A stretch of 64,000 nt of DNA. Origin: Filosporella fistucella. Its lineage: Eukaryota; Ascomycota; Leotiomycetes; Helotiales. Numbering within the stretch: the first letter of the stretch is position 1; the number at the start of each line of letters is the position of its first letter. Positions 23,325 through 33,918 of this stretch are shown piece by piece. The notes below the pieces were generated by a model. It saw nothing but the letters and a program-made list of their open reading frames with translations. It did no database searches and was not told the origin of the DNA. Both the position numbers and the translations under genes were made by a program. The DNA lies in NCBI GenBank assembly GCA_030077755.1, contig JAQJZZ010000017.1, forward strand, positions 1,736,001 to 1,800,000, in the 5' to 3' direction.

Positions 23325-24361
23325 ATGGGATCTGGAGCTTCTCGCGAGGACGTGATCGGTTCAAAGTGGTGGGAGGTAGAAGCCCAGAAACTGCTGGTCA
23401 CTACAACCCCTAGCAAAGTTGCAGAAATTTGCTCCCTTATTCCCTTCGAGGATAAAAAGACTGCAGTCCAACTACTGAAGGCACGCTCAGATCTCGACAC
23501 CATCTTCACGCTATATTGCAATTATAAGGACCTCAGTGAGGAGCAGCATAAAAATTTCTCCAGCCAGACTCCCGATCTCATGGCCAACGAGCTCTTTCGA
23601 GTGCTCCAATCGCCACTGGGATACAAGAGCTCCCCATGGGACTGGAACTGGCAGCCACCACTCCAAGGGGATCCTTCCGATATTGCGGTCGAAATCCATG
23701 CTGCCGTGTATTATGCAACCCTCCGAATCCCCTGCCTCGACTATGTTAAGTATGCGATTGGATTTAGCACAAAGGCACCCTTCTTTACGACTCTACTTAA
23801 TGACGTATGCGAGGTGCGACACAGCCTTCGTACAAAGGTTCAGGATTGTCCCGGGATCAAAGAACTTTATACCGAAGTTGAGAAAGTGAGGATATACAAA
23901 GACGTGTTGAGATAAAGTGCTAACAAGAAAAGACCTTGAAACAGCGATATCACCCACTAGCATACTGGATTGTTGCTAGTAGCTTGTATCAGACGACGGA
24001 TGCCCCGTATAGTGCCTTGGCCTCGAAACTTGACCTTATCCAGAATACTTTTGCCACGCGCAACTTCGACCTTGTCCTTAAGCGGCTCGCAGCTCTTGAC
24101 CGACGACTAGTACACGCCAACCAGGCGTATATTTGGCAATGGTCAAATGACCTCAGGTTTTGGAAGTGCGCTGATGAGATATTATGGACAGGCAAAACTA
24201 CTGAGTTCGTGCCGGCGACCTTTTCATCTGAGGATCGAGACGAGAAATTGCGCTTTCTTGAAGAATTCGAAATAGTGCCCAAATATAAACGCTATAGTAT
24301 CTGGAGTAAAGCGATGTTCTCTATAAAGAGGCGGATGATGCGGGAGCGTAATCTTGGTTAA
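23325..24361 (+). CDS. hypothetical protein with N-myristoylation-type start
   Basis: Exons 23325-23885 and 23933-24361 join in phase 0 across a 47-nt intron (GTGAGG donor, GTGCTAACAAG branch, AAAAG acceptor) to give 329 aa. Without the splice the first frame ends at TAA 23913-23915. The start MGSGASRE fits the MGxxxS N-myristoylation consensus, so a membrane-tethered protein is possible. The rest is Trp-rich and helical, with a basic C-terminus (SIKRRMMRERNL). No known domain recognised. Confidence 0.75.
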
Positions 24362-24534
24362 AGGATATTTCAGAAAGATATTTCGGAAGGATACTATTTG
24401 TTGAAAGGCATGGCCGTTGGAGGCGTTGATCTTGGGCACCAGATACGTGGTAGTTGGAATCCGGTGCTTTCAATTCAAGCCCAGAACCAGATACTTTGAA
24501 TATAGCTATTTTGTGTACCCAGTCATGTTTCCAG

Positions 24535-25575
24535 TCATAGTAAAGTGGCTACTTGGCTTCTCTTCCTCCTCCGTTTGGGTAGCATAGGCCACCGTTTTTG
24601 TCTCTTGTGATCAGCTTCTCGTCGCTTTTTACGCCTTTCAATGACGGTTTCTCGGTGGTGCAAGTACTTGTATCGAGAATCGAGCAACCTGTATTGCTCC
24701 TGCCAGGTCATCCGACCTCGGCGATATCTCCAAGCTCTCCCTCCAACATTCTCTAGGCCTGGCGGGCTCCATGGGAGTAGCTTCTTCTTGTGTGTGCGTG
24801 CCTTTAGGTATTTGCGGACTTCCTGTGCAATACAACCGTATGGGCCAAGAATAGTCAAATGAGGAAGATTACGAATCTTTAGGAGGCTCCATACTCCGGG
24901 ATCGTCGACGGAAGATATCGCGGGGAAGAAGGGGAGGCAGAGTCGAAGCCAGGATATTCGCATCTGATCCCAGTGCGTGTGAAGGTACTCAAAAGCTTCG
25001 TAGGCATAGTTGGTAGTCCACCGACCCTAGCCTGTAGCAGCATGGTTATCAAGGTAGGATATACTGAGGAACCGTACGTTGGACAGCGTCGTAATGTCCC
25101 GACCAGGACCGTCTTCGAAAAAGGCTGCGAGGGTTCTCAGGTCGCTAAACTCGAGGACTTCGCCAGTACGGCGTTTGAACGATGTATTTTCTCTATCTTT
25201 GGTGGCTGTTGAGTAAGGGTGGTCGAGGTAAATCGTGCGAAAAATTTGCGATACAGATGCGATTGAGTGATGTGCGGTATATGTCATGACACCGCCGCCA
25301 AGCGGTAGTGGTCGAGCGTTTATAATGACATAACTTAGGATCTGCGTCGTGATCTCAGTGGGTATGGCAGCCGTGATGCTGTGAAATGTACCAAAGGTTG
25401 GGGGCCATGATGGACGTTGAATGCTAGCTAGCCTAGTGCGAAGAAATAGGAGCACGGCGAAAAGGTTGGCAGAAACGAAACAAAGGAAGGTTGAATTATT
25501 ATTTATATGTGATATGAATCGGAAGTAGGGACCGCCAACTTTGTATAGATCGCAGGCAGGAGCTGTCGTTCGCAA
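24535..25575 (-). CDS. F-box-like hypothetical protein, N-terminus unresolved
   Basis: One frame runs from the 25.57 kb region to TGA at 24535-24537, broken only by TAG at 25027-25029. The N-terminal part has IPTEITTQILSYVII, an F-box-like helix. The rest resembles fungal F-box-type proteins (GRWTTNYAYEAFEYL, WSLLKIRNLPHLTILGP), ending in a strongly basic tail. The TAG can be removed by a 51-nt intron (GTACGG donor, TTGATAAC branch, GGCTAG acceptor), which keeps frame but deletes a stretch (VRFLSISYLDN) that looks like it belongs. So either intron or nonsense mutation. No in-frame ATG heads the ORF; an upstream exon is missing from my model. Confidence 0.6.
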
Positions 25576-26069
25576 AATATTTAAAAGTAACGCTTGGGCA
25601 GATTTCTTGGCGGAGCCTTGAGGCTCAAATTAACCGACGTCAGTGCTTCTCCTGCCTCACTTCATGCCAAAAGGCAGTCCCCAGAAACATTTTGGTCTGT
25701 TATAGCACATAAGAGAGAAAAAACCCTTTGAGCTATGATCTAGCTTCATCGTAAGGAGCTTTTTACTCCAAAGTGATCAGTAAGGACTCCAACAAGAGGA
25801 TCGTCAATAGTAGCATCGATAGCCTTTCCAAGGAAGTATACTTTGATCGCCGTTCGGCAAACACGAGTAAAATTTTGTCACAAATGGGAGGATACTGGGG
25901 TCGATACTCTTTTGCATTAATCCGATTTCAGAATATCTCGATCCTGACCACAAGCAAGCCTTCGCCTTCCTTTAACTCAATACTGATAAAATCGAATCAA
26001 TAGCCACTTCCAGAAAAACATATCATCTCCGCTTGTTTCGTCGCCACGATGGCCAAAAACCCCTGCTTG
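25576..26069. other. no convincing gene
   Basis: Probably holds the missing 5' exon of the F-box-like gene on the minus strand, but no junction fits well. Otherwise nothing seen. Confidence 0.35.
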
Positions 26070-26698
26070 CTACAACGCGGTATGATGTATTGCGGTGTCG
26101 GCAAGGTCAGGACTAGGGAATTCATAACTATCGGGAAGATCAATATCTTGTTCGCTTGAGTCATCATCAGAGGATGCTTCGCTAGAAGCCTCGTTAGAGG
26201 ACGTATCACTGAAGCCGTCATTGGATGAAGTTTCGTGAGACAAGTCGAAGTCAGAATCTTGGAAGATGGGTTCCCATCCATCCCCAGCAAACAAAGGTAG
26301 GGTGGCGACAGGCGTATCGTCGCCACTGTGAGGGTAGGTTATTAGCTGAAAGGAAGCTACACATTTCTTGTGACTTACAGCTCAGATGCCACCGATTCTC
26401 CAGTCATGACGGGCAGATGTTCTCTCACAAGCTGTGAGCTGATATTCTCGAAACCCTCAACTGTGGGGGCTTGGGCAGACTGCACGAGACACAAGATCTT
26501 GGCTTGCGAGCTCAAATTGCTATCCTCGGGTGTCGACGGACGCGGGCTGCACGGTGGTGTGGCTGGAAGTTGATGGGATATCGGGATGCCGTGCGAAATT
26601 ATCTCTGTTGGAGCCATGCTCAAGAGGCAAGTAAGTTCTGATACTCGAGAACAAATATCAAAGCCACTCAAGAAATTCTGATAAAGATCATTAGGCAT
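26070..26698 (-). CDS. acidic Ser/Asp-rich hypothetical protein
   Basis: Exons 26379-26698 and 26070-26325 give 191 aa. The 53-nt intron has GTAAGT, a CTAATAAC branch and CACAG. Start ATG 26696-26698, stop TAG 26070-26072. The N-terminal half is Ser/Pro-rich (ATPPCSPRPSTPEDS); the C-terminal half is highly acidic with tandem SSNEASSEASSDDDSSE. It looks intrinsically disordered and rich in possible CK2 sites. No domain; a nuclear or regulatory role would be a guess. Confidence 0.7.
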
Positions 26699-27810
26699 TG
26701 TCCAGAGGCGAGAGTGTGACGGAGAGTAATATACTGTTTCCTAGGCTGAGTCTTATCCGAACAGAGCTGACAAATCTAGAACTTGCAATACTTGCACTCA
26801 AGGATGCACCAATGTGGCCTGCTATGGCATAGGTTGCAAGCCCACTGAATGAGCGTCGACTGGGATTTCAAGAGCGTGAAAGAGTGGCGGCAGGGACTTG
26901 GAAATGCCATTCGTAGATAGCCTTGGCTCTGGGATGATTTGGTACCAAAGTAAAGATGTTGCTTGAAGAGTGGTCAATATGGAGGGAAATCCGTACTTTT
27001 ATATTCATCCATTCTCTACACTTCACAGTAGGGGTGAAGCTAATCTATCTTGGGAAACCAACGCCGGATGGACGATTCAGGAAGTTGATTTATTTATGCA
27101 TCCCTGGGTGCACCAGTTGCCTGGAACTCGGGGGTCCATTCTTGCGCGAGCTACTCGTGATATTCGATTACAGAAATTTAGTCTGTTGGCCCCCTGGAGA
27201 TACCGGCTGGCTATACTTCCAGCGTGATGCGTTAGCTGCTTAGACAATAAAGCTGGCTTCGGCGATTTGCCATGCAGCAATGTGGGGGAAGCAAGACATC
27301 GATGTGGACTATTGATAGCGTTCAGACCGTGGATATTGTTGGAAGAAGATTTTACGGGATATTGATTGTGCAAGTTCCCCCCAACTCCGTGTGGCCCCCT
27401 TATGTCTCATTTGCAGAAAACTCAGGTAAAGAAACGCACTGTAAATGAGAAGCCAATGTGCATTATGTTGCAGGAGGGACATATGCAACCTCGCATGATG
27501 TCAATGTGAAAAGAGATGCGATTACTCTGGTGAGAGAAGGAAACGTTGTGATTGGGCGGGCTCTGGCAAGGTCCCCAGTGATTGGACTTTCGATTCCTCG
27601 GGTACTCGGGTACAAGTCGTATCCCTATTCTGATAATAAAATCAAGCCGCCCTCGTGATGAAAGTTCTGCAGACCTACATAAACCAAGCCAGTGCCTAGT
27701 TCTCACAATCCGAAACCCCGCTTTTTAATAACCAGCGCCGCATATAAGTCAGAACTCCCTTCGCGCTTTTTCCAACCACCAATGCGCGCTGATCCCTAGT
27801 CACTTTCAGC
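26699..27810. other. no convincing gene
   Basis: Two overlapping plus-strand ORFs near 26.96-27.24 kb share bases in different frames, and neither looks coding. The end of the stretch is the 5' side of the 27,811 gene. Confidence 0.4.
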
Positions 27811-28899
27811 ATGTCGGCAACCATTGTGCTCTCGCAGTTGAAGGGTCTGCTTGAAAAGACCGAACATTTGAAGGGGAAATTCTCTAAAGTCTATCCAACA
27901 AATGACCAGTGGGACATTTTGAGCGACTTGGGTTCAAAGCTCTCGGAAGCGGCGAAGGCGGTTCAGGATGAAATTCGAGTGCTGAAGGAATCGCGCTCAG
28001 ACCGAGCTTGGAAGGAAAGTGAGGAACACAGGTCTAAAGCACAGTCATGTAGGGGTGACCTTTTTGCGAAAGGTCGATTGAAACAGCCAGTCATCTTCCG
28101 GAGAAATATCGTCACCATGTTTAACGGTCCAAAAGATTCAAAATTTGATTCTGAGGACATAAAGTTCAGGAAGGACTCTACCCGCAAGAGGAGCAAGTTG
28201 ATCCGCGGCTTGAGTCCTGACGGGGTGATATCATGGGCAATGGCTTTCGCGCCTACCCTTTGGGGCGGAGGCTCGATGTCCGCGGATGTATTTACTTGTC
28301 TCCTCGACGATATCGAGCCCGAGCTGGTCCAGACATGGCCGCCAGTGATACGAGACACATTGCACATGCTCATGGAAGATGAAAAATCATTAAAGGTGTC
28401 CCCTGAATACCAGGAGTTCCTCAAAGGTGGGTTTGCTAGTTCGAAGAGAACCGCGCAAGAAACTTATCCTGACCAGCGATCGACAATCCGTCACAGAAGC
28501 CAGTAAAAGATAGGAAAAGGCGGCGCACCGAAGAGGAAAGCGAGCATGAGAAACCAGCAGCAGATGATGCATTATCGCCGTCCAATGAAAACAGGGGTGA
28601 GGAGGGGCTTTTGATATATACAAGGCACTGCTAATAATCTATCAACAGAAGTGAAGGATATGTACACAAATGCGCCTGCTAGCAATATATTAAAATTGCC
28701 CGAACCATTCAGAACAGCAGTCCAGAATAGCCGGCTATGGAGATGGGAGAAAAGTCAAACAGGGTTGGAGACAACAGGATGCTTGGCTACTTTGTTCCCA
28801 AAGGATATCAGACAAGATGTCTCCTTTACCATCTGGTGTGGTAACCAGGACGCATATCACATGAACGATTTCTTCGGGCTACTTGCGACGTCCTCCTAG
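27811..28899 (+). CDS. hypothetical protein, three exons (328 aa)
   Basis: Exons 27811-28426, 28477-28596 and 28649-28899 join with consistent phases; introns of 50 and 52 nt have GTGGGT and GTGAGG donors and the second a GCTAATAAT branch. The N-terminus is a helical, coiled-coil-like segment (VLSQLKGLLEKTEHLKGKF). The middle exon carries a bipartite-type basic patch (KPVKDRKRRR) followed by acids, suggesting nuclear entry. The C-terminus is Trp-containing and globular. No family recognised. Its stop codon TAG (28897-28899) overlaps the stop of the convergent gene. Confidence 0.75.
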
Positions 28900-29304
28900 A
28901 CTTTGAAGTATACAGTAGCACGTCTGACGTAAACGGAATACCCGGCGGGGACATTATAATCATCATATTCGGTTGTAGGGGGTTCGTTGACTATGTGGGT
29001 TTTCGAGTCTTCTGTTTGGTCGTTGTAAATCGAAAGATAATATCCTTTGAACCATATCGTCCTTTCGTTGGTGTTATCTGGGGGGAAATAATGAGTGGAT
29101 ATTTTTTCTTTATCCCCTGCGAGAGCTGCGTCGCCTTTCTAGAATAACACAGTTAGCTATAAGTACGTAGAAGGAAGTAAAATGGAAGTAAAATGGAAGC
29201 TTAAAATATCTAACCGGCATGATCAATAACAAAGTCTGCTGAGAAGCCTGGATGGATGCTCGTCCCAGGACGAGGAATGCGAGTATGAGGAACGCGACTA
29301 TGGC
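28896..29304 (-). CDS. 3' exons of a convergent hypothetical gene
   Basis: Lacking an ATG, this is easily missed. Exon 28896-29134 reads GDAALAGDKEKISTHYF... to TAG 28896-28898. It joins 29215-29304 (VPHTRIPRPGTSIHPGF...) through an 80-nt intron with GTTAGA donor and CTAG-AAAG acceptor, in phase. Coding character continues upstream to about 29,450 (PRPGTTISPPA), but competing donors and acceptors prevent a full model. The product has paired PRPGTxI motifs and a Tyr/Asn-rich end, suggesting an extracellular or beta-rich protein. Not recognised. Confidence 0.6.
29173..29199. repeat. 11-nt tandem repeat inside an intron
   Basis: GGAAGTAAAAT is present twice, followed by a partial GGAAG, within the 29135-29214 intron. 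This probably explains why the intron is longer than most here. Confidence 0.6.
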
Positions 29305-29469
29305 CTATATATATCATGAGTAGCTGTGCAGACTATATGGCGGATGGAGAGGCTCGTCTTGTATTACCTTGCCGGTGGTGAGATGGTTGTGCCAGGACGG
29401 GGGTTGGGGTCAGGTTTGTGTAAAAGTCGAAGGCGTCGTTGAGTTTTCAGACTTACGGCACCCTCTTCA

Positions 29470-32008
29470 CCTTGTTTATAGTATGCTGAGCGCCCACGGA
29501 GAAGGAGGTAAGGTAAAGGTGTGCAGCGAGGGAAGAAATGGATCTGATGAAATGGATCGCAGGTTGTAATCCTGATGTATGACGCGGAGGGCTGCCTTAT
29601 CGCAGGTGGGAAATAGTTTATTGGCGGAGCTTGGCTGGGCTGGTCGAGCAGAAAGCTAGAGTCATTGTTGCCTCAAGAAACACCTTGGATAGTGTCTGAT
29701 CTTTTGGTTGCAATTCCAGAGAGTTATGGAGTTTCCATTTGCAGGGAGAATTTGTTCATGAGAGGACTTCCAAGTGGTGGGGTTTGATGCCATGTGACTT
29801 GCTCAGCAACCCGAAAGTGGCCGAGAAGACTGAGCACCTTAGGCTTCAACGCCGTCAGGCTCCAAAGACCGACTAAAATTTCCCAGAAATCTATCTATTT
29901 TGGTCTCTTACATGTGTTGCAACGATTAAATCCTCCTATACTTCAACAGATTAAATACTTGGTAGTGCGCCTGAACGAAATTCTGCATAGAAGCTTACTG
30001 CTGGGTTAGGTTCATATGACTCGGCTTCATACTCATGTCTCGCGAAAAGGCACGTTTGTCTCGACAATAAAAATATGTCCGGCTCAAGTCATGATGCGCC
30101 CTCCAAAACATCATCTTCACATCTTTCGCTCAATAACAACCCTACTCTCTCAGAATGTCCTCTAGGCGGGAATTAGAGTCTGCACGTCTTGAGCAACAAC
30201 GGGATTCTGCGAATGATAATGGGAAGGATTACTGCACTCGGCAGCGCAAAGTTAAATCTGCGTCAGTGGACACACTCGAATGTACATACGCTGCTATGTT
30301 GCACCGCGCAACTGGGAAACCAGCCAACGACCGAGGTATTTAGTTTACAGAGGAACAAAAACTTTAGAGGAACATTATCAACGCCCAGAATTCCGCTGCG
30401 TAGAGTAGCTTAAATGGCAATTATTGATTAAAGGTGGATGAATCCTGATGACGTTAGTGTGAAGTTGGAGGGCGATCGCATGGCGAACATGCCCGGATTC
30501 AGACACCAGCGCATGCAATTATCGCATTAGATGGAGGTTTTCTCACCGAATACCGAGAGCACTTTTGAGGCTCTATCAGGCTGTGTCAAAAAAATTTCTC
30601 TTACAATAAGACACATTTACAGGCGATCATTGGTACAACTCGGTCTGGCTAGTAAGTCCGAAATTCGATTTGAGGAACTCCCTCTGCCATTGAAAAGCCA
30701 GGTCCAGAGTTGAATGGCGAGAGTAAAAGTCGTCAAGAAGGTGGCACATACCCGAGGTCACCAAAAGTTGGATTTTGCCTTACGGAGGTAAGTTGGAGAA
30801 TAAAGATGGCCTAGGATGTGGCTGCAGATTGAAGTCACCGAAAGTAAGTTGGGCACCCTTTTTGGATGATTACAGGTGAATCATCCCCCCACAAATTCGC
30901 TTCCCATGTGACCTCTCGGGATCCTTTCCAGAACAGCAGATATTTTGACTATCGGGCGCCTCCCGCACGGGCGAATACTCGGCGTGAGACCTTCGCCTAC
31001 ATTTCTCATGTCGAATGCAGATGCATGGTGGTGTTTCTGGACCGCATCGTACATTCCACGTTTGTTGGTCTTCCCAGCCTTGATCCAATAGGTGGTTCAA
31101 AGGGAGAAGTGAATGAGTCACAGAGCACTGCAGCTTCGTGCTACATTCACATCTTTTGGGGGCAGCACGAGGCTCAAAGGATTTCACCAGGGCGGCAAAA
31201 ATTAGACTCGCGACCACCATTGTCTCATAGTTTACACTTCAAGATGGGATTGACTGGCTTCTGCCTAATATGGGCCGAAGATAAAGCACAATTTTCTCCC
31301 ACTACTTAATCAGACAATCTCAAAACGACCTCCATATCTCTTCAGCACAGCCAGGAGTATGTCTGTCTTCTATTACACTGGGGCGTGCCCAATACGGGGC
31401 CACGGCCCCTTTAGCCCAGAGCTTCTGCTAATTCTAACTCTCAGCCAGGTCAATTGCGGTCTAGTCCATCAAGCTCCATTCGAAACTCCATTCATCGATC
31501 TACCTTCGCTCAGTAAGGACTCATCGCCCAAACGCTTGTAGTATATTGACTGGGTTATCAAAGCACTCTACAATGCATAACGCAACGTCAACTCAAACTT
31601 TCGTCAATAGGACCGCGGGCTTCGCGCGTGAGCTAGTCGATTCTGTAGACAGTGTTTACACTACCTGCTGTAGATTAGGCTGTAACAAAGAAGTCAAGCG
31701 CGGAGAGGTGTGCGAATGCGGCATGCAGAATTAGCTCCAAGTGGGAAGGATCCAAGCGGCTAGAAGAGCTTTTCGTAGAGTCTTTCATTACAAAGCGTAT
31801 TTCGTAATTCTTCTGCGAGGCGGTCTGAGAGACTATCGAGGAATATTCCTAAATTCACTAACATTCCTGAGAATGTATTGAGTACTGAGCCAGTCGCACT
31901 CATCTCACACTGAACATGTGCGAAATAGCATTGGCGCGATTAGCCAATAGTCTATTTTGCGTGCAACGGGAATGTGTTGCCTCTATCCAACAGAACCGTG
32001 GAGATTAC
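29470..32008. other. gene-poor stretch with only doubtful short ORFs
   Basis: Short ATG-started frames at 30155-30343 (62 codons, charged) and 31359-31541 (60 codons), and a Cys-containing frame ending at 31,734 (TTCCRLGCNKEVKRGEVCEC), are the best candidates. None joins into a larger model, and none has a recognisable domain. Confidence 0.4.
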
Positions 32009-33347
32009 CTATGAGAGAAACTGATCTATCAGTTTGGAGTACCATCCAACTTTTCCATTCTGATACAACCTCATCGCAGTTGCCAATTGCTGTCTTTTCG
32101 AATCCCCTAGCACTTCTGACAGACGCCCGCTATCCCCATCCCTTCTATTCTCCTCCTGTCTCACAGCCGAGATATAATGTTTTTGGTCCACGAACTTTCG
32201 TTTCAACTCAGTAGTCTTGGGAGAGCCTTCTTCATCATAGTTCCATGGTGCATCCATAGCCGGTGGAATTGTTAAAAGAGTCAATGGGAAATCTCCAAAT
32301 AACTCCCACGGCCCAGCAAAGGCTGTTTCCCAGTCAATGACACCAAGGATGTGATATCGATCGTCAACAATGACATTATTGTGACCAAAGTCACCATGGC
32401 AAAGAGGAAACGGGCCGTGATCACGGACAGATAATTTACCAGCAAGCTTACTGATAGATTCTCTGAAGGAGGAGATCGAGGTAATAATTTCGCCAGCGTA
32501 TTGACCGGATGCTGCTCGTAGTTGCTCGTCCGATATACCAAATTCAACATTGGTCGCCCATGCTTTGAAGAATTCAGTTGCTGTATCAAAGGGGCCTCCC
32601 AGCCCTGGTATCGGGCCTTGCTGGTACGTGCCGTCGCCATTCAAGGACACAATTGTACCGATCTTGGGCAGCTGTACCGCTGATAGCTGGACCTAGGGCA
32701 GAGAACAACTCAGTCAGTTATCCCTCTGTGCGCCAAATTTAAGTATCTGTACCTACATGGATCTTTGCTAGACTTCTCAAAAAGGCTTCCTTGTACTCAG
32801 GTGGTATCTTCATGCCCAGATCCATCCCTACATTACCCTCCAAACACTCCATTAACATAAATGGCGCTTTCATGCAGCAACCACTTATTACCTCAAATGC
32901 GTGGATTTGAGGGACAGGTATTCTAGTCTTTTGTCGCACAAGGGAAATTGTGTTGAATTCACAATTCATTATAGTCTTCAGAGAGTCTTCATCAAAATCA
33001 GGTTTTGCTAGAGGAGGCATTCGGAGTCGCGCCACCCATCGGGTTCCATCTGTAAATTCGATGATTCGAACCATATGGTTGTAGCCAAGGCCAATGTCCG
33101 GAAGTAGCATGCAGCTGATTCCATTCCGCTTGTTGGCAGCGTAATCTAGGAGCGCATGCCAATTCACGGATATTAAAAACAACTTGGCCCTTGAGCGAAG
33201 GGAGCCTTCTTGTAAATTAGAGAAATAAGTCCACTGATATCCGGAAAAGGTCTTGGTATTTTCTATAATACCATCGATGAGCGCAAACGACCAAAGATTA
33301 AGCTGGCTTAGGGCAAGACTTACGAGGAATGCTATCAGAGGAGGACT
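32009..33347 (-). CDS. aminoglycoside-phosphotransferase-fold kinase (APH family), 5' end unresolved
   Basis: Exon 2 (32009-32692) and exon 1 (from 32757 up) join in phase 0 across a 64-nt intron (GTAGGT donor, CTGAC branch, CCCTAG acceptor), restoring a continuous APH protein. Motifs: DIGLGYNHMVRIIEF and RWVARLRMP (glycine loop and ATP-lysine region), then LCHGDFGHNNVIVDD (HGDxxxxN catalytic loop), then VIDWE (metal-binding Asp). All catalytic residues are present. It would phosphorylate a small molecule or protein hydroxyl; the substrate is unknown. The exon 1 frame stays open and coding-like up to 33,347 (GYQWTYFSNLQEGSLRSRAK) without an ATG, so a short 5' exon remains to be found. The longest frame begins at TTG 33180-33182, which I do not take as the true start. 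Confidence 0.8.
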
Positions 33348-33438
33348 TCAGCTCCAACACTTTACTCTCCATTAGATAGATTATGAGAGACAGATCGACT
33401 TCAAAGCTAAAAGTATTTATGGCTTCAAACATTAACTT

Positions 33439-33918
33439 CTAGCAGACTTGATACTCACACCTTTTGAGCAGTTTAGGAGGGAGGGAACAAATTCTGACGT
33501 GGAAACGCTTGCGTCTCGAGGCAGATGCAAGGTTCATAGTTAATCCGTGCCAGCTGACCATCAATGTTATAACCTCAGGCATTTCGGACTTCCCTGCTTG
33601 AACCACCAATATTGACCCGAATTCGAACGGTCGACGTGAGCACTTCACTCACTGAGCCCGTTCTTTATACTCCTCTGAATTTCTCGGTCGATGAGTTTGG
33701 AAAATTTGCACAAGCAGCTCACGCATCAAAGAAGGCTGTTTTAGGCTCTTCTCGTCTGGTGGGGAGGCGGGGCTAAGTCAGAGACAATTTATCCCGACGC
33801 TAGGCCATTTTGGACTCCGCATCGTCGTCCATAATCAGATATCACGAAGTCGTGATACACCTGCATGCTCGCACCACGATAACCCAATTCCCTGTTTTTT
33901 ATTTTTCAACCTGCGATC
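33439..33918. other. short minus ORF and intergenic DNA
   Basis: A minus-strand frame at 33439-33648 contains an ATG-started 40-codon stretch ending at a GTGAGT, possibly an exon belonging with the APH gene, but I could not connect them. The rest is the promoter side of FunK1. Confidence 0.35.
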
